From DATMNR01 sp963702765 (GTDB taxonomy: Bacteria > Chloroflexota > Ktedonobacteria > Ktedonobacterales > Ktedonobacteraceae), in contig CAVPEB010000054.1 in assembly GCA_963702765.1 (NCBI GenBank), positions 62,001-126,000 on the forward strand: DNA of 64,000 bases, in the 5' to 3' direction. Of this stretch, positions 7,376-18,000 are shown piece by piece. The position numbers and the translations under genes were made by a program. Every line of letters begins with the position of its first letter. The stretch's first letter is position 1. The notes under the pieces were generated by a model. That model made no database searches and was not told the DNA's origin. It worked only from the letters and a program-made list of their open reading frames with translations.

Positions 7376-8685
7376 GTGACTGTTCGACCAGCGGTAAAAC
7401 TAGTAAAATGAGGAAGAGAGAAATTCCAGGAGGCAGAGCCATGCGGTTACGGATTGTCTTACCCAAAGTGACCCGTGAGGCGATCACAATTCCCACGCGA
7501 TGTGTGTATGCTGGGTGTAGTGGACGGAAGTTGCACCTGCGCCAAGAAGTCGCGAAACCCTTGCGAGATACGGTGTATCATGAGGTGCAGGTGCATCGCT
7601 ATCAGTGTTTGAAGTGCAAACGCACCTTCCGAGTCTATCCCGAGGGAACGACGCCTGCTCAAACATCACAACGCGTGAAAGGGCTAGCGGTGATGCTATA
7701 TCTGCTGGGATTAAGTTATGGAGCGACCTCGTTGGCGTTAGAAGCCCTTGGGGTCTATCTGTGTAAGAGTCGCATCTATGATGCGGTGCAAGAGACAGCC
7801 AGGCTGGTACCAGGCCTCAAGGGGGGTCAGGTGTTTGCTGGTGTGCAGCACGCCTGCGTTGGGAGGCGATCTGACCAGCGTCAAATGCAAAGGCGAGTGG
7901 ATACCACTGGGCATCACTGTTGATCCGATCAGCGGGCTGGCCTTAACGATTGATGCGTTAGACGGTCCAAGATATCAAGGCGCTGCAAGAGTGGATTGAG
8001 CCAATTGCCAAGAGCGTGGGTGCCAGCGTCTTGGTCACTGATGATGCCGATGGCTTCAAAACGGTGGCTGACGAGATAGGTGTGCAGCATCAAGTGTGTA
8101 AAGCGCATGTGGTGCGCAACACCGAGACCTTGATTGAGCGCTACCAACCGTTAGTGGCCAAAGATGCTGATGGCTCCCTCAAGGCCATTGGCGTGAGTCC
8201 AGAACAAGCAGCAGCGGACGTAACGCGTCTTGGTGAATTGGTCAAGAGTCGACAGAAGGAGCAGGCTCCCGAACTGGAAGCGCTGCATCGCCGCTATCTA
8301 GAACGCTGTGCCACCGCGAGAAGGAGAACACCAAAGTTTGGCCTATCGTCTGCGGCTCTTGTTTCTGGACCGCTGGAATCTCTGGCATCGCTTGACGCGC
8401 TACCGGACCTGGAAAGGACCCAAGGGAGAAACGTTAGATGGCACCAACAATGCCTGTGAACGCGCCATTGGCTGGTGGATCAAAGAGCGCTATCGCACCA
8501 TGCGTGGGCTACAAAGTGCCCGAGAATGCAGTGTGTGTCAGTCGCCTGCTCGCCTGGTGTGGCAACTTCCTCGCTACTGAAGACGGAGCCACCTTGCCAG
8601 GATTCTTACAGTAAGCAAGAGGTACTCGGGGCTACCCACGGCTGGGTCCTTTCAGACTTCTCGATACCAACTATCGAACAATCAC
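7376..8685. mobile_element. Decayed insertion sequence with terminal repeats and 9-bp target duplication
   Basis: About 1.3 kb bounded by imperfect terminal inverted repeats: GTGACTGTTCGA at 7376-7387, and TCGAACAATCAC at 8674-8685 (11 of 12 matching as complements, with weaker identity further in). It is flanked by a perfect 9-bp direct repeat, AATCATATC, at 7367-7375 and 8686-8694. The interior holds one transposase gene with four frameshifts, so the copy is inactive. The right-hand duplication contains the TGA stop codon of the neighbouring minus-strand gene, which the insertion left intact. Confidence 0.88.
7441..8614 (+). pseudogene. Transposase (DDE type) with four +1 frameshifts
   Basis: Starts ATG 7441 behind AGGAGG. 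Joined across frames it gives about 390 residues: an N-terminal zinc-finger-like part (CVYAGCSGRK, then YQCLKCKRTFRVYPEG), a PALGGDLTSVKCKGEW stretch with a candidate first Asp, LVTDDADGFKTVADE, QVCKAHVVRNTE, and a late NNACERAIGWWIKERYRTMR with the candidate catalytic Glu. The frame moves +1 near 7846, 7970, 8310 and 8509, and the joined frame ends at TAA 8612-8614. The layout resembles IS66/ISL3/IS256-like DDE enzymes, but I cannot fix the family. Confidence 0.8.
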
Positions 8686-8687
8686 AA

Positions 8688-9590
8688 TCATATCCTCCAC
8701 ACCTTCGCATTCGTAAAAGCCACATCAGCTGACGTGCTTGCGAAATCTCCTCCGAAAACTCCAATTTGACCAGACTGGTATGTGTTGTCATGTACCTGTA
8801 CCAGAAATTTCTGGTTCACATAGAGATAGAAATTGCTTCCATTGGCAAGCACAGCTACAAGATTTGGCTGATTTAACCCGGTTGCAATGATGGATGAGGC
8901 AATGCCAGTCTTTAAGATCTGATCATGCGTGGAGTTTGTATCGTGTGAAACGGAGAGATCGTAGGCTCCATCTTTGCTAACACGGAAGTAATAGTATTTC
9001 GAGTTTACCCCATTGGCACGGAAAATAATGCCACCATAATCACCTTGCAAGATTGTCATCTGTACTTGATAGGCGAAATTGGAGAAGTTGGGAGCTGTAG
9101 CAAAACACGCGTACAGATAATTTGCTTGAAGCGCTTCGGCATGATAGGCGTTGTTCTTGAATGTGCAACTTCCCTCGTCACTGTTATTGACCACATCCCA
9201 TTTGTTGCCATTTTGATGATACAATGAATTGTTAAGCGTCGGGTTTCCACTGGAAGCCTGAATGTAGAGTTCCTGCATGGCAGTTGCTGTTGCTTCTACA
9301 TACGCACTGGCAGTGGCTAGAACTGCGGCTGTTGCTTTGGCATGCGTTCGGGCTACTTCAGTTGCCTGTAAAGCTTGTGTTTGGGCAGTTGCTGTAGCCT
9401 GCAAACGTTTCTGATAAGGTTGGACGACGCCTACAAATGCGAAGAGTATTCCTCCACCAATCAGCACCAATGCTAGCATGACAAGTCCAACTATGACTGT
9501 TTTCGAGAACCCCTTGTGTTTCCGTGAAGGCTCTGTACCTGGCCGCAGATCTGGTTGTGAAGGTTGCTGAAATTGGGAGTGAAAACTCAC
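8688..9590 (-). CDS. Membrane-anchored lectin-like (concanavalin-fold) protein, paralogue A
   Basis: 300 residues: a short cytoplasmic N-terminus, one membrane segment (about 30-55), an Ala/Thr-rich helical stalk (ATATAQTQALQATEVAR and onward, about 60-110), then a ~180-residue extracellular beta domain. The beta domain resembles LamG/DUF1080-like folds (FAYQVQMTILQGDYGGIIFR). The start overlaps the stop of the upstream paralogue by 4 bases (ATGA), so translation is coupled. Its TGA stop lies inside the target duplication of the adjacent IS. The ligand is unknown; a carbohydrate- or surface-binding role is inference from fold resemblance. Confidence 0.7.
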   Translation of the reverse strand: MSFHSQFQQPSQPDLRPGTEPSRKHKGFSKTVIVGLVMLALVLIGGGILFAFVGVVQPYQKRLQATATAQTQALQATEVARTHAKATAAVLATASAYVEATATAMQELYIQASSGNPTLNNSLYHQNGNKWDVVNNSDEGSCTFKNNAYHAEALQANYLYACFATAPNFSNFAYQVQMTILQGDYGGIIFRANGVNSKYYYFRVSKDGAYDLSVSHDTNSTHDQILKTGIASSIIATGLNQPNLVAVLANGSNFYLYVNQKFLVQVHDNTYQSGQIGVFGGDFASTSADVAFTNAKVWRI

Positions 9591-11032
9591 AATTGCCAGA
9601 CCTTAGCGTTACTGAATGCTACGACAGTCGAGTTGGTGTTACTTTCAGCAAATACACCGATCTTACCAGAGCTAAGCGTCGTGTTATTGACGTTGTCAAA
9701 ATACTGCCCATTGACATAGAAGTACAGGTTGCCGCCCTGAGCGACAACTGTAATAGTGTTCGGCTGGTTCAAACCTGTTTTAAAGAGTGTGGTTGAGTTG
9801 CTTAACAGGTTCTTGGCATGGGTACCCTGGTTATCAATATAGACAAACAGGTCATATGCACCGCTCTGGGTAATACGCAAGAGGTAAAACTTTGAGTTCG
9901 CGGTGTTAGCTCGGAAAAGGATGCCTCCCTCGTCGCCTTGTTTGATTGTCATCTGCACCTGGTAGGCAAAATTGGTAAAAGTTGGAGCCTCGGCATAGCA
10001 TGGTTGAAAGAACCCTTTTGTAGGCATGCTCAATTCATATGCTCCTCCAGCATAAGCACAACTCCCGCTTTGAGTCGAATTTGATGCTGAGAGTTGGTCC
10101 CAATTGTTACTGCTTGGAGCGCTTAACGAATCATTCAGCGCCGGGGTTCCGCTTGTTGCCTGGCTCAAAATAGCCTGGTACGCTGTGGCCGTTGCTGATG
10201 CGGCTGCGGTTGCTGATGCCTGGGCAGTAGCAGTAGCGTTTGCTTGCGCTGTCGATGTCGCCAATGCATTTGAGGTAGCTTGAGCGTTTGCCTGCGCAGT
10301 TGATGTTATCTGGGCATTGACTGTAGCAGTAGCATCAGCATGCATTTTTTGAGGTTGATAGACGCCGATAAAGTAAATTAAACCACTACCCGCGAGTAGG
10401 ATCAGTACAAGCACGATGATCAATATGATCACAATTGGTGACATGCCTCGTTTTTTAGGCGGAGGAGGAGTTGTGTATTGTTGCCCTGCCTGCGGATATC
10501 CACCATATTGTGCAGGCTCGGCATATTGTGGCTGATTCTGGTACAGATAAAGTGGTTCCTGTGCCTGTGTCTGGTCTTGATAGTCTGGATAGCCTCCACC
10601 TGACGCTGCAGTTGGATAGTTGGGAGCAGATGAACCATATTGCCCGTACTGGTTGTAATTCGGTGTTTGTCCGGGCGGTGTATAAGACCCGGGATAGTCA
10701 GGTGTTTGGATTGTTGGTGGCACTGCGGATGCCTGTATAAAATCAGTGGGAGAAGAAGGATCGTCTATAAAATTTGGCTGACTGCCATATTGCTCTGAAG
10801 GTGCGATAGCTACGGTCAATATCAAGTCACCAGCAGGGCCACCTGACCATGCTGGCTCGCCCATACCTTTAAGGAGAATCTGCTCGCCGTTGCGGATTCC
10901 TGCGCGCACAGGCACGGTAATACGGCGTCCTCCAGGAAGCGTGAGGGTTCTGCTACTGCCGGTCTGTGACTCAGACTGGCTCAGTGCTAACGTTGCGCGA
11001 ATGTCGCCGCCTTGTGGTCCTTCATATGCCAT
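9587..11032 (-). CDS. DnaJ C-terminal-like domain fused to membrane-anchored lectin-like protein, paralogue B
   Basis: About 481 residues. Residues 1-85 resemble the substrate-binding C-terminal domain of DnaJ (TLPGGRRITVPVRAGIRNGE, then GDLILTVAIAP). Next come a Pro/Gln/Tyr-rich disordered stretch, a membrane segment (after PPPPKKRG), an Ala/Thr stalk of repeated ATA units, and a C-terminal LamG-like domain similar to the one in the downstream paralogue (FAYQVQMTIKQGDEGGILFR). ATG 11032 is preferred over GTG 11041 because AGGTG then lies at proper spacing. No J-domain (HPD) is present. The two genes form a duplicated, translation-coupled pair. Confidence 0.7.
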   Translation of the reverse strand: MAYEGPQGGDIRATLALSQSESQTGSSRTLTLPGGRRITVPVRAGIRNGEQILLKGMGEPAWSGGPAGDLILTVAIAPSEQYGSQPNFIDDPSSPTDFIQASAVPPTIQTPDYPGSYTPPGQTPNYNQYGQYGSSAPNYPTAASGGGYPDYQDQTQAQEPLYLYQNQPQYAEPAQYGGYPQAGQQYTTPPPPKKRGMSPIVIILIIVLVLILLAGSGLIYFIGVYQPQKMHADATATVNAQITSTAQANAQATSNALATSTAQANATATAQASATAAASATATAYQAILSQATSGTPALNDSLSAPSSNNWDQLSASNSTQSGSCAYAGGAYELSMPTKGFFQPCYAEAPTFTNFAYQVQMTIKQGDEGGILFRANTANSKFYLLRITQSGAYDLFVYIDNQGTHAKNLLSNSTTLFKTGLNQPNTITVVAQGGNLYFYVNGQYFDNVNNTTLSSGKIGVFAESNTNSTVVAFSNAKVWQL

Positions 11033-11148
11033 CTTTTTCACCTGCCCACACTGTATTGACCAATCTTCAGGTCTATTCTGTGGCTATGCACGCGATGTAG
11101 TATAGCATATAAGCACTCAACCTTAAAGAGCAAATCTGAGCTTTTCGT

Positions 11149-11460
11149 TTAGACCATGCCAAGTTCCCACTTTGCATCTTCTGTCATGCGATCGGGTGAC
11201 CAGGGTGGATCGAATGTCAGGGTGCATTTGCAGGATTTGACATTCTCAACTTCCCCTACACGCATCTCTACTTCACTGATTACCTCTCCTGCCAGAGGGC
11301 ATCCCAATGCTGTAAGGGTCATTGTGACATCAACGTGGCTTGTGTCATTATTGATTTCAACATTATAAATCAGACCCAGATCAACAACGTTGACGGGAAT
11401 TTCTGGGTCATAGCATTCATGTAAGGCGTCCATGACTTCCGCTTCGTTTATCTCTGCCAT
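11149..11460 (-). CDS. MIP18/SufT-like (DUF59) iron-sulfur assembly protein
   Basis: 103 residues, single DUF59 domain. Visible motifs are DPEIPVNVVDLGLIY near the start, MTLTALGCPLAG with the conserved Cys, and FDPPWSPDRMTEDAKWELG at the end. Such proteins (SufT, PaaD-like, MIP18) help mature Fe-S proteins. No other suf or isc gene is nearby. The position between a lectin-like pair and a nucleoside hydrolase gives no extra clue. The start ATG follows AAGGAGCC. Confidence 0.88.
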   Translation of the reverse strand: MAEINEAEVMDALHECYDPEIPVNVVDLGLIYNVEINNDTSHVDVTMTLTALGCPLAGEVISEVEMRVGEVENVKSCKCTLTFDPPWSPDRMTEDAKWELGMV

Positions 11461-11518
11461 ATTCCGTGGCTCCTTTAAAAATTAAACCAACTAATTTAGT
11501 AGGAATTATACTTCTTTA

Positions 11519-12508
11519 CTATAGCTCATTCTCCGTGGCCTTGTCAAAACCAAAAGTGGATTGGATCCTCTCAACAAAAATCGAAATAAAGCGTTCAACA
11601 TCGACCTCAACAGAGGTGAGCATGTTGGCAGAATGTAAATGCTCTAGCGATGGATCAATATCTTCCTTCAGGTTAGAAAAATATGCGACAGTTTCTCCTA
11701 AGGTAAGGCTACTGCCTATCTCAACATCGACATAAGCTGGCTCCCAGGTAATGATATCTGGTTGGATTGCAGCAAACAAACAGAGAGGATCATGCATTTG
11801 GAAGGCGGTAATGCCTCGTGGCAAGCCGAAAGTGGTCAGAAAATTATCGACCATCTGTTGGATGAGCCTGGTTATTGTATTGCCATTGGATGCCAGATCC
11901 TGCACTCGCTCGCGCTTGAGTAAAGTTTTTTGCGTTACATCGAGTGCTACGAGTCGAATGGGCCAGCCTGCATGAAAGACCATGTGAGCAGCATGTGGAT
12001 CCGCATATATGTTGAACTCAGCTTCTGGTGTTACATTACCTGGTACGCGCAGTGCTCCACCCATAATCACCACTTCGCGGACATTCTCAGCAATTCGTGG
12101 TTCCTTACGTAGAGCCATCGCGATGTTAGTGAGCGGTCCAACCGGCACGAGAGATATTTCTCGCGGAGCAGCCATGATCTTTTCGATTATCAGGTCTACA
12201 GCGTGTTGGTTTACTGGTTGTAGTTGTGGTTCAGGAAGCCAAATTCCTCCAAGCCCATTTTGACCGTGAACGTAGTCGGCAAAGACCGGCGGGCGTACTA
12301 TTGGTCTATCGCATCCGCGCGCTACCGGAATTGTCGTTCGTCCCGTTAATTCTAAGAGTGCTAGGGCATTGCGCGTGGTTAGATCAACATGCACGTTTCC
12401 GCTGACGGTGGTTATAGCTTCAAGTTGCACTTCTGGCGAAGCAAGGGCCAGAAGGAGCGCTAGGGCATCATCCAGACCAGGATCAGTATCGAGAATTATA
12501 CGCTGCAT
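11519..12508 (-). CDS. Ribonucleoside hydrolase (inosine-uridine preferring type)
   Basis: About 329 residues. It hydrolyses the N-glycosidic bond of nucleosides to base plus ribose. The N-terminus MQRIILDTDPGLDDALALLL carries the DTDxGxDD Ca2+-binding signature of the family; MGGALRVPGNVTPEAEFNIY and HDPLCLFAA supply the remaining active-site elements. ATG 12508 is chosen because the signature must lie at the very N-terminus; an upstream GTG would add 23 unrelated residues overlapping rbsK. It follows ribokinase by 10 bases: hydrolase frees ribose, ribokinase phosphorylates it. Confidence 0.92.
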   Translation of the reverse strand: MQRIILDTDPGLDDALALLLALASPEVQLEAITTVSGNVHVDLTTRNALALLELTGRTTIPVARGCDRPIVRPPVFADYVHGQNGLGGIWLPEPQLQPVNQHAVDLIIEKIMAAPREISLVPVGPLTNIAMALRKEPRIAENVREVVIMGGALRVPGNVTPEAEFNIYADPHAAHMVFHAGWPIRLVALDVTQKTLLKRERVQDLASNGNTITRLIQQMVDNFLTTFGLPRGITAFQMHDPLCLFAAIQPDIITWEPAYVDVEIGSSLTLGETVAYFSNLKEDIDPSLEHLHSANMLTSVEVDVERFISIFVERIQSTFGFDKATENEL

Positions 12509-12518
12509 GTTACACCTT

Positions 12519-13463
12519 TCATTGTGCTTGAAATGTCTCAACCTCTGCTCTTGTAGGCAGGCCTGATTGCGCACCAAATTTAGTGACTTTTAGCGCACTG
12601 GCATATATTGCGAATTTTAGAGCGTCTTCAGGGTTTTTTCCCTCGATCAAAGCAACAGTAAATGCGCCTACAAAGCAGTCACCTGCAGCGGTTGTATCAA
12701 TGGCCTGTACTTTTGGAGCGGTTTGATAAAATGTTTGCGTGTTCCCACTGCCATCATCGCTTGCAAGCACTGCGCCACGTGCTCCGAGTGTAACCACTAC
12801 ATGTTGTATTCCTTGTTTCTGGATCATTGTAGCAGCATTACGTGCTTCGTCTGGATTGTCAATCTGTGTGTCAAGTAGAAAACCGGCCTCGATCTCATTC
12901 AAAATCAACACGTGCAATTGTTTGAGTATCTCCCATGCTAAAGGGTGTGCCGGTGCAAAGTTAAGCACAACTGGAATGCCAGCATTATGCCCGGCGGTAA
13001 TCAACGAAGTTACGATTTCGATAGGTATCTCTAGTTGTAGTACAAGCGCCTGCGCATTTGGAATAGCCTCAAAAATATGCGCAAGTTGCTCTCGATCCTT
13101 ACCAACACTCATATTTGCCCCTGAGGCAACAATGATTGCATTATCTCCATCTGGGGTGAGAAATATAAAGGCGACTCCTGTGGCCTCTTGCTGGTCGATA
13201 CTGATAAGTCCTGTATCAATCTGATCAACTTTGAGAGCATCGAGCAACTGCTTGCCAAAGGGATCTGTGCCAACTCGACCAGCCATTGAGACAGACGCAC
13301 CCAGACGGGCCATAGCAACAGCTTGGTTTGCTCCCTTCCCACCAGGAACCAGCTTTAGTGAACCAGCGCCAAGCAACGTCTCCCCAAGCACTGGTGGGCG
13401 AGTGACTGTTACAATCTCATCCATATTTAGGCTGCCAACAACGAGAATCATGCTATTCGTCAT
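12519..13463 (-). CDS. rbsK: Ribokinase
   Basis: 314 residues, PfkB family. It phosphorylates ribose at O5 using ATP. Motifs: GSLNMDEIVTV at the N-terminus, the GGKGANQAVAMARLG sugar-binding signature, and the C-terminal anion-hole/catalytic DTTAAGDCFVGAF with catalytic Asp. The start ATG has AGGAGAA six bases upstream. It is the first gene of a two-gene operon with the nucleoside hydrolase, giving a nucleoside-to-ribose-5-phosphate salvage route. No ribose transporter is visible in the window. Confidence 0.92.
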   Translation of the reverse strand: MTNSMILVVGSLNMDEIVTVTRPPVLGETLLGAGSLKLVPGGKGANQAVAMARLGASVSMAGRVGTDPFGKQLLDALKVDQIDTGLISIDQQEATGVAFIFLTPDGDNAIIVASGANMSVGKDREQLAHIFEAIPNAQALVLQLEIPIEIVTSLITAGHNAGIPVVLNFAPAHPLAWEILKQLHVLILNEIEAGFLLDTQIDNPDEARNAATMIQKQGIQHVVVTLGARGAVLASDDGSGNTQTFYQTAPKVQAIDTTAAGDCFVGAFTVALIEGKNPEDALKFAIYASALKVTKFGAQSGLPTRAEVETFQAQ

Positions 13464-13689
13464 AGTATTCTCCTGAAAATCACTGCAATGATATTGTTAG
13501 CAAGCATACGATATCACGAATGAGACATGCAAATTCTGCTCAGGTTAAGAACTCTTCGCTTGAGTTGGCAAATCTCAACCTTTATAACAGTCATCTCTCA
13601 ACGAAAGATTAACAAAATTCATTTATATTGAGATGGTACATCAAAAACTCGTAAGTAAATTCTTACGTCGGTAGAAAGAGAATGAAGTT

Positions 13690-14359
13690 ATGCTCACTGT
13701 GTTGGACTCGCCATCTATCCGTTTAGCACAGGAAGCTGAGCGGCTCCGCATTGCTCGTGAATTGCATGATAATGTAGTGCAATCTTTATCCGCGTTGGTA
13801 GCCGATCTGGAGCATTTCCAAACACGCCACCTTCCTACTTTAGAACAGACCAACCTGGCAGTCGCTACAAAAGTAGCCATCTGGCAAGAACTTGCCCGTG
13901 AAAGCTTAACCTCCTTGCGTCAGGTGCTTGGCGAGTTACGTCAGTCAGGTGAATTAGACTTCGGTCTTGAATACGCCATTCAAGTGGTTCTCTCCGAGTT
14001 GCAAGAAGTCGGCTATGTTGTTGCTTTCGAATGTGACAATTGGCCCGATCAGTTGCCAGCAGAATATACCTCTCATATTTACTACATAGTCCGAGAAGCG
14101 TTAACCAATATTAGCAAGCATGCACATGCAACTTCTATCACTGTCCGAATGTTTGCTTTCGAAGAATCACTTGCACATCAGTATTCGTGATGATGGTGTT
14201 GGTATGGACAAGCTATGCACCAACGTTCATATGTATAACGGGTATCAACAGGGATTAGTTGGAATACGAGAGCGGGTAACCTTATTGAATGGTCAACTTA
14301 CCATTGAAAGCTTAGAGGGTAGAGGTACTCGTGTTGATGTGGAAATAGTAATGGTTTGA
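13690..14359 (+). pseudogene. Sensor-less NarL-type histidine kinase, +1 frameshift
   Basis: Two frames together make a ~222-residue kinase of the HisKA_3/HATPase_c type. The dimerisation/phospho-acceptor helix is RIARELHDNVVQSL (His in ELHDN), the N-box is REALTNISKHAHA, the G1 box DDGVGMD, and the G2 region GLVGIRERVTLLNG and GRGTRV. The frame change lies near 14161-14173, most neatly at CTT-G-CAC. No N-terminal sensor or membrane part is present and no response regulator gene follows. The start ATG 13690 has only a weak upstream site. Its stop is 3 bases before the HAD gene, so the two look co-transcribed. Confidence 0.75.
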
Positions 14360-14362
14360 TAG

Positions 14363-15035
14363 ATGTCTACAATTTTTTTGGATCGAGACGGGGTAATAAA
14401 CGAAAACCGCTCTGACTATGTCAAAAGTTGGAGTGAATTCAGATTTTTACCGGGGTCGCGTGAAGCGATCGCAAAACTAACGCAGGCGGGTCATCGCATT
14501 GTTGTTTGTACGAACCAGGCAGGCGTAGCCCGTGGAAAGATATCTGTCGAAGCTGTCGAAGACATTCATCGTAGGATGATAGAGAACATATGGTGATTTT
14601 GGCGGGAAGATTGAGAAGGTGTACTACTGTCCTCATGATCGCGATGAGGATTGTTCCTGCCGCAAGCCTCGTCCCGGCATGTTGCTTCAAGCTCGAGATG
14701 AACTTGATATTGATATGCGTGATGCGGTATTTATCGGTGATAGCATAACAGATATACGAGCGGGTCTTGCTGCCGGTATTCACGCGGTTCTCGTTTTATC
14801 TGGCCTCGGTTTGGATCAGTTTCGCGAACATCGATATGAGGTAAATGGCCCATTCCGTATCGGTATTAACTTGATGCATGCCACTGAACTTGTCTTGAAA
14901 GGGTTGCACCTATCTACAGAAATACAAACTTCCCTGGAACAAGCCTGCTACTCATTCCTTGATCTGACTGAACAGCTAGACCCTCGAAGTTTCATTGAAG
15001 AATACGGCGTACAAAAGGTAACTCTTGCATTCTGA
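14363..15035 (+). pseudogene. HAD-IIIA phosphatase (GmhB/HisB-N type), +1 frameshift
   Basis: Joined across one +1 shift at about 14591-14594 this is a ~223-residue HAD phosphatase like D-glycero-D-manno-heptose-1,7-bisphosphate 7-phosphatase. It shows FLDRDGVIN (nucleophile Asp), VVCTNQAGVARG, a zinc-loop-like CPHDRDEDCSCRKPRPGML (Cys-His-Cys-Cys) and FIGDSITDI. In the sequence as given the first frame stops at TGA 14594 right after IENIW. The C-terminal ~60 residues go beyond the usual domain. The 3' end overlaps the convergent helicase gene by 44 bases. The substrate cannot be told without neighbouring heptose genes. Confidence 0.78.
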
Positions 15036-18000
15036 ACTGATGAGAATCATAAGTGATAATAGTATTCAACCCCCGGCAATAGACGAGTAAGCGCTCAAAA
15101 ACGGGTAATTCTTCTAGCGCAGAGGCATTTCCAACCAGGATCAGTTTCTTCTGCGCGCGAGTAAGGGCCACATTCAATCGATTCGGATTAGTAAGATGGT
15201 CTCTCAATTGGCTATCCGCTTCTGGTGTAATTGAGGTTGCGAATGACATAATTATCACTGATCGTTCGCCACCCTGGAAACGATCAACAGTATCTACATT
15301 CAATTGAGTATCATATGCAAGTGCTTCCCAACCAATCGTCTCATCGTCTTTAAATAGATGTCTGCGTAGATTTGCTACCTGTGCTCGGTAGGGCGCAATT
15401 ATCCCTATTTCTTGTTCAGCTATTCCTCGTGCAAGGAGACCCGCAACTACTTCGCGAACTGCAAGTGCCTCTGCGTCGCTCGTTTTGGCTCTTTCCTGAT
15501 TTCCAGGCACATCCAGGAAAACCATCGGTGCCATTGGGTCTATAACCTGCGTAATGGATGCCTTTTCATCCTTTTTAGCTCGTGATGAAGGCGCTACGTG
15601 CAACAGGCTATTGGCTACTGAAGAATGAGGTATCAACTGGCCATCATAAAATACTTTTGAGGCGAAGTGAGAAATCCACTTGTTCATACGATATTGCACC
15701 TTAAGCGTTACGCATGAACTATTGTCTTTCGTATAGTCATAGTCACTGAGCTTGAGTATATTGAAAAGTGACTTCGAAAGCCCTGCTTCAGAGGCTTCTT
15801 TACTTAACACAAGTGGTGGAAGTTGTTTTTCGTCGCCAACAAGAATAAAGCGTTTCGCGAAACGTAGTGCTCCTAAAATAGCTGGGACTGTGAGTTGCCC
15901 GGCTTCATCGATAATTGCTACATCAAACAGAAAGGGAGCGTTTTCTTTGTTTTCTCCCACTCCATTGAATGTTGGAGGATTATACTTGTCCGAAGACCAT
16001 GTTGCTGTTGTTGAAGCCACAATTGAAACGCTTCTGAGTAAGTCTTGAACAGCTTCTAGAGTATCTATAGATTTCAGGTTTTGTTCTACAAACCTTTTCA
16101 AAAGGTGATCCGCAATAGCATTGTCGACATTGCGAGAGCTTCCTAAACGCATGAAATCATGTACACCTTCAGCATCGAGACGTTTGAGCATATTATCAAC
16201 AGCTTGATTTGTGAAAGCAGCCAGCATCACTCGCTGACCCAGCGAGCAATATCGTTTGACGATTTCGGCAATAACACTTGTCTTACCTGTACCGGGAGGG
16301 CCATGGATGAGCAAGTAGTCCTTCATTTGCATGGCGCGTTCAACCGCCAGGTTCTGCTCCACATTGAAGTCTGAACGGGGAGAAACCTGTATCTTGGTAT
16401 CAAATTTTGGTTGTATGGTTCCCGACACCAATGATCGCAGGTGTGGATCAGTCTGTAACCAGCGTAACAAGTTTTGTAGCGTGCGTATATGCACGCTATT
16501 TATATCATAGCGATCAATCAGCGTTGGACGAGCGATTAACTCAGGACTCCATACTGTAGCTTCATCTGCGCTGATAGCAAGAACCGAGCCTGTGACTACT
16601 TCGCCAGTTATTGGATTTCCATCACTGAGCAGGATTTCGTCTCCCACGCGTAATTCTGATGTATTAGTACAGGTGAATGTCTGTTGCCATTCGCCATGTC
16701 CTGTTGGTACTGGCTTTGCCAGTGGTCTCAGGTCTTTGATCGCTGTGCCTTGTTCAACTCGCTCTTCGACCTGTAATTGCCAGAGTAAGGCCTGTTGTTT
16801 CTCTCCTTCAAGACCCTCCATCTGCATCAGATTGTAGTATTTTGCAAAAAACTCCCGATCTTGTGACGTAATCTTGTAAGGGCGCAATTCATTGCGCCCT
16901 ATAACTGTGCCCGCACCATGTCCATTCTGCGCGATACTACCATCGTCGATTTCAGGTAATTCTGGTTCTGGGGCTTGCCAATTGAGAAACGAAGAAACCT
17001 GCTCGCATTGAGTAAGCATAGCGCACTTTGTGCAACGTGATGCTCCTGGAGGTGCAGGGGGAATGCCTGTTATATGGCTGAATACAAGCATATTGCGCTT
17101 CTCAATCACACGCTGCATTTGAGTTACCGTGAATCGTATATCGCATGTTTGTGCTTCTCCAGGTGTGCCACTATAGAGGAGGAGAGCAAGGGCTTTTTTC
17201 ATTTTAGGATCGCGACGCACTGCTAAGAGAGCATGATATCCTTGTACTTGCCATCTGTGGGAAGGTATTGGCAACTCGCCTGTTGCCTTACCTGTCTTCA
17301 ATTCGAGTAGCCGCTGCCGCCCTGTCTGTCTCCAGAGAACGTCGAGCCGTCCTCTCAAACCAATTTCAGGAGCAAGCAGGAATGTTTCAGCGCGCACCAT
17401 ATTCTGACTGCGATGTTCCTCGGGCATGTCAGTATAATCATCCTCGGAAGAGGCTGTAGCTGGCATGTCCCAAAGAGTAGCGCCCTGATTCTGAAACCAA
17501 GAAGCCAGGCTGTCCAGGTGAGACATCGATTCCGTACGCATCTCTTCTGGAGATGTATTGATCAGCGCCAGGTCAATAGCGCTACGCTCAAGAGCTTGCT
17601 CGAAGTGACGACGTAGGGTTGCATGCGGAGTTTCATTCCCATTGATAGCGTAACCCGTCATCAATTCTCCCCTATCATACTCCTTGAGCAGTTCTTTAAA
17701 GCTGTTATGCACCATGTTTCCACGGATCATGGCTGCAGATTGTGGTGAAGAAACGACTCTGTTTAATAAAAATTGGCGAGCGCAGTAATCAGCATCATTC
17801 AAATCCGTGATGTTCAATATGGTGTCAGGTTCCAGGATAGCGAGTGTATATTCGTTTGCTCTATAACGATAAACCGTGCGGCCATTGCGATCAATAGCGC
17901 TTGTCGCTTGAGGCAGATGGAACACTCGCAATGTGAGTTTTTTTGCGCGTAATCCATCCCCCAATTCAATGAGCGATCTCACGAGGCCACGGTAGTGATG

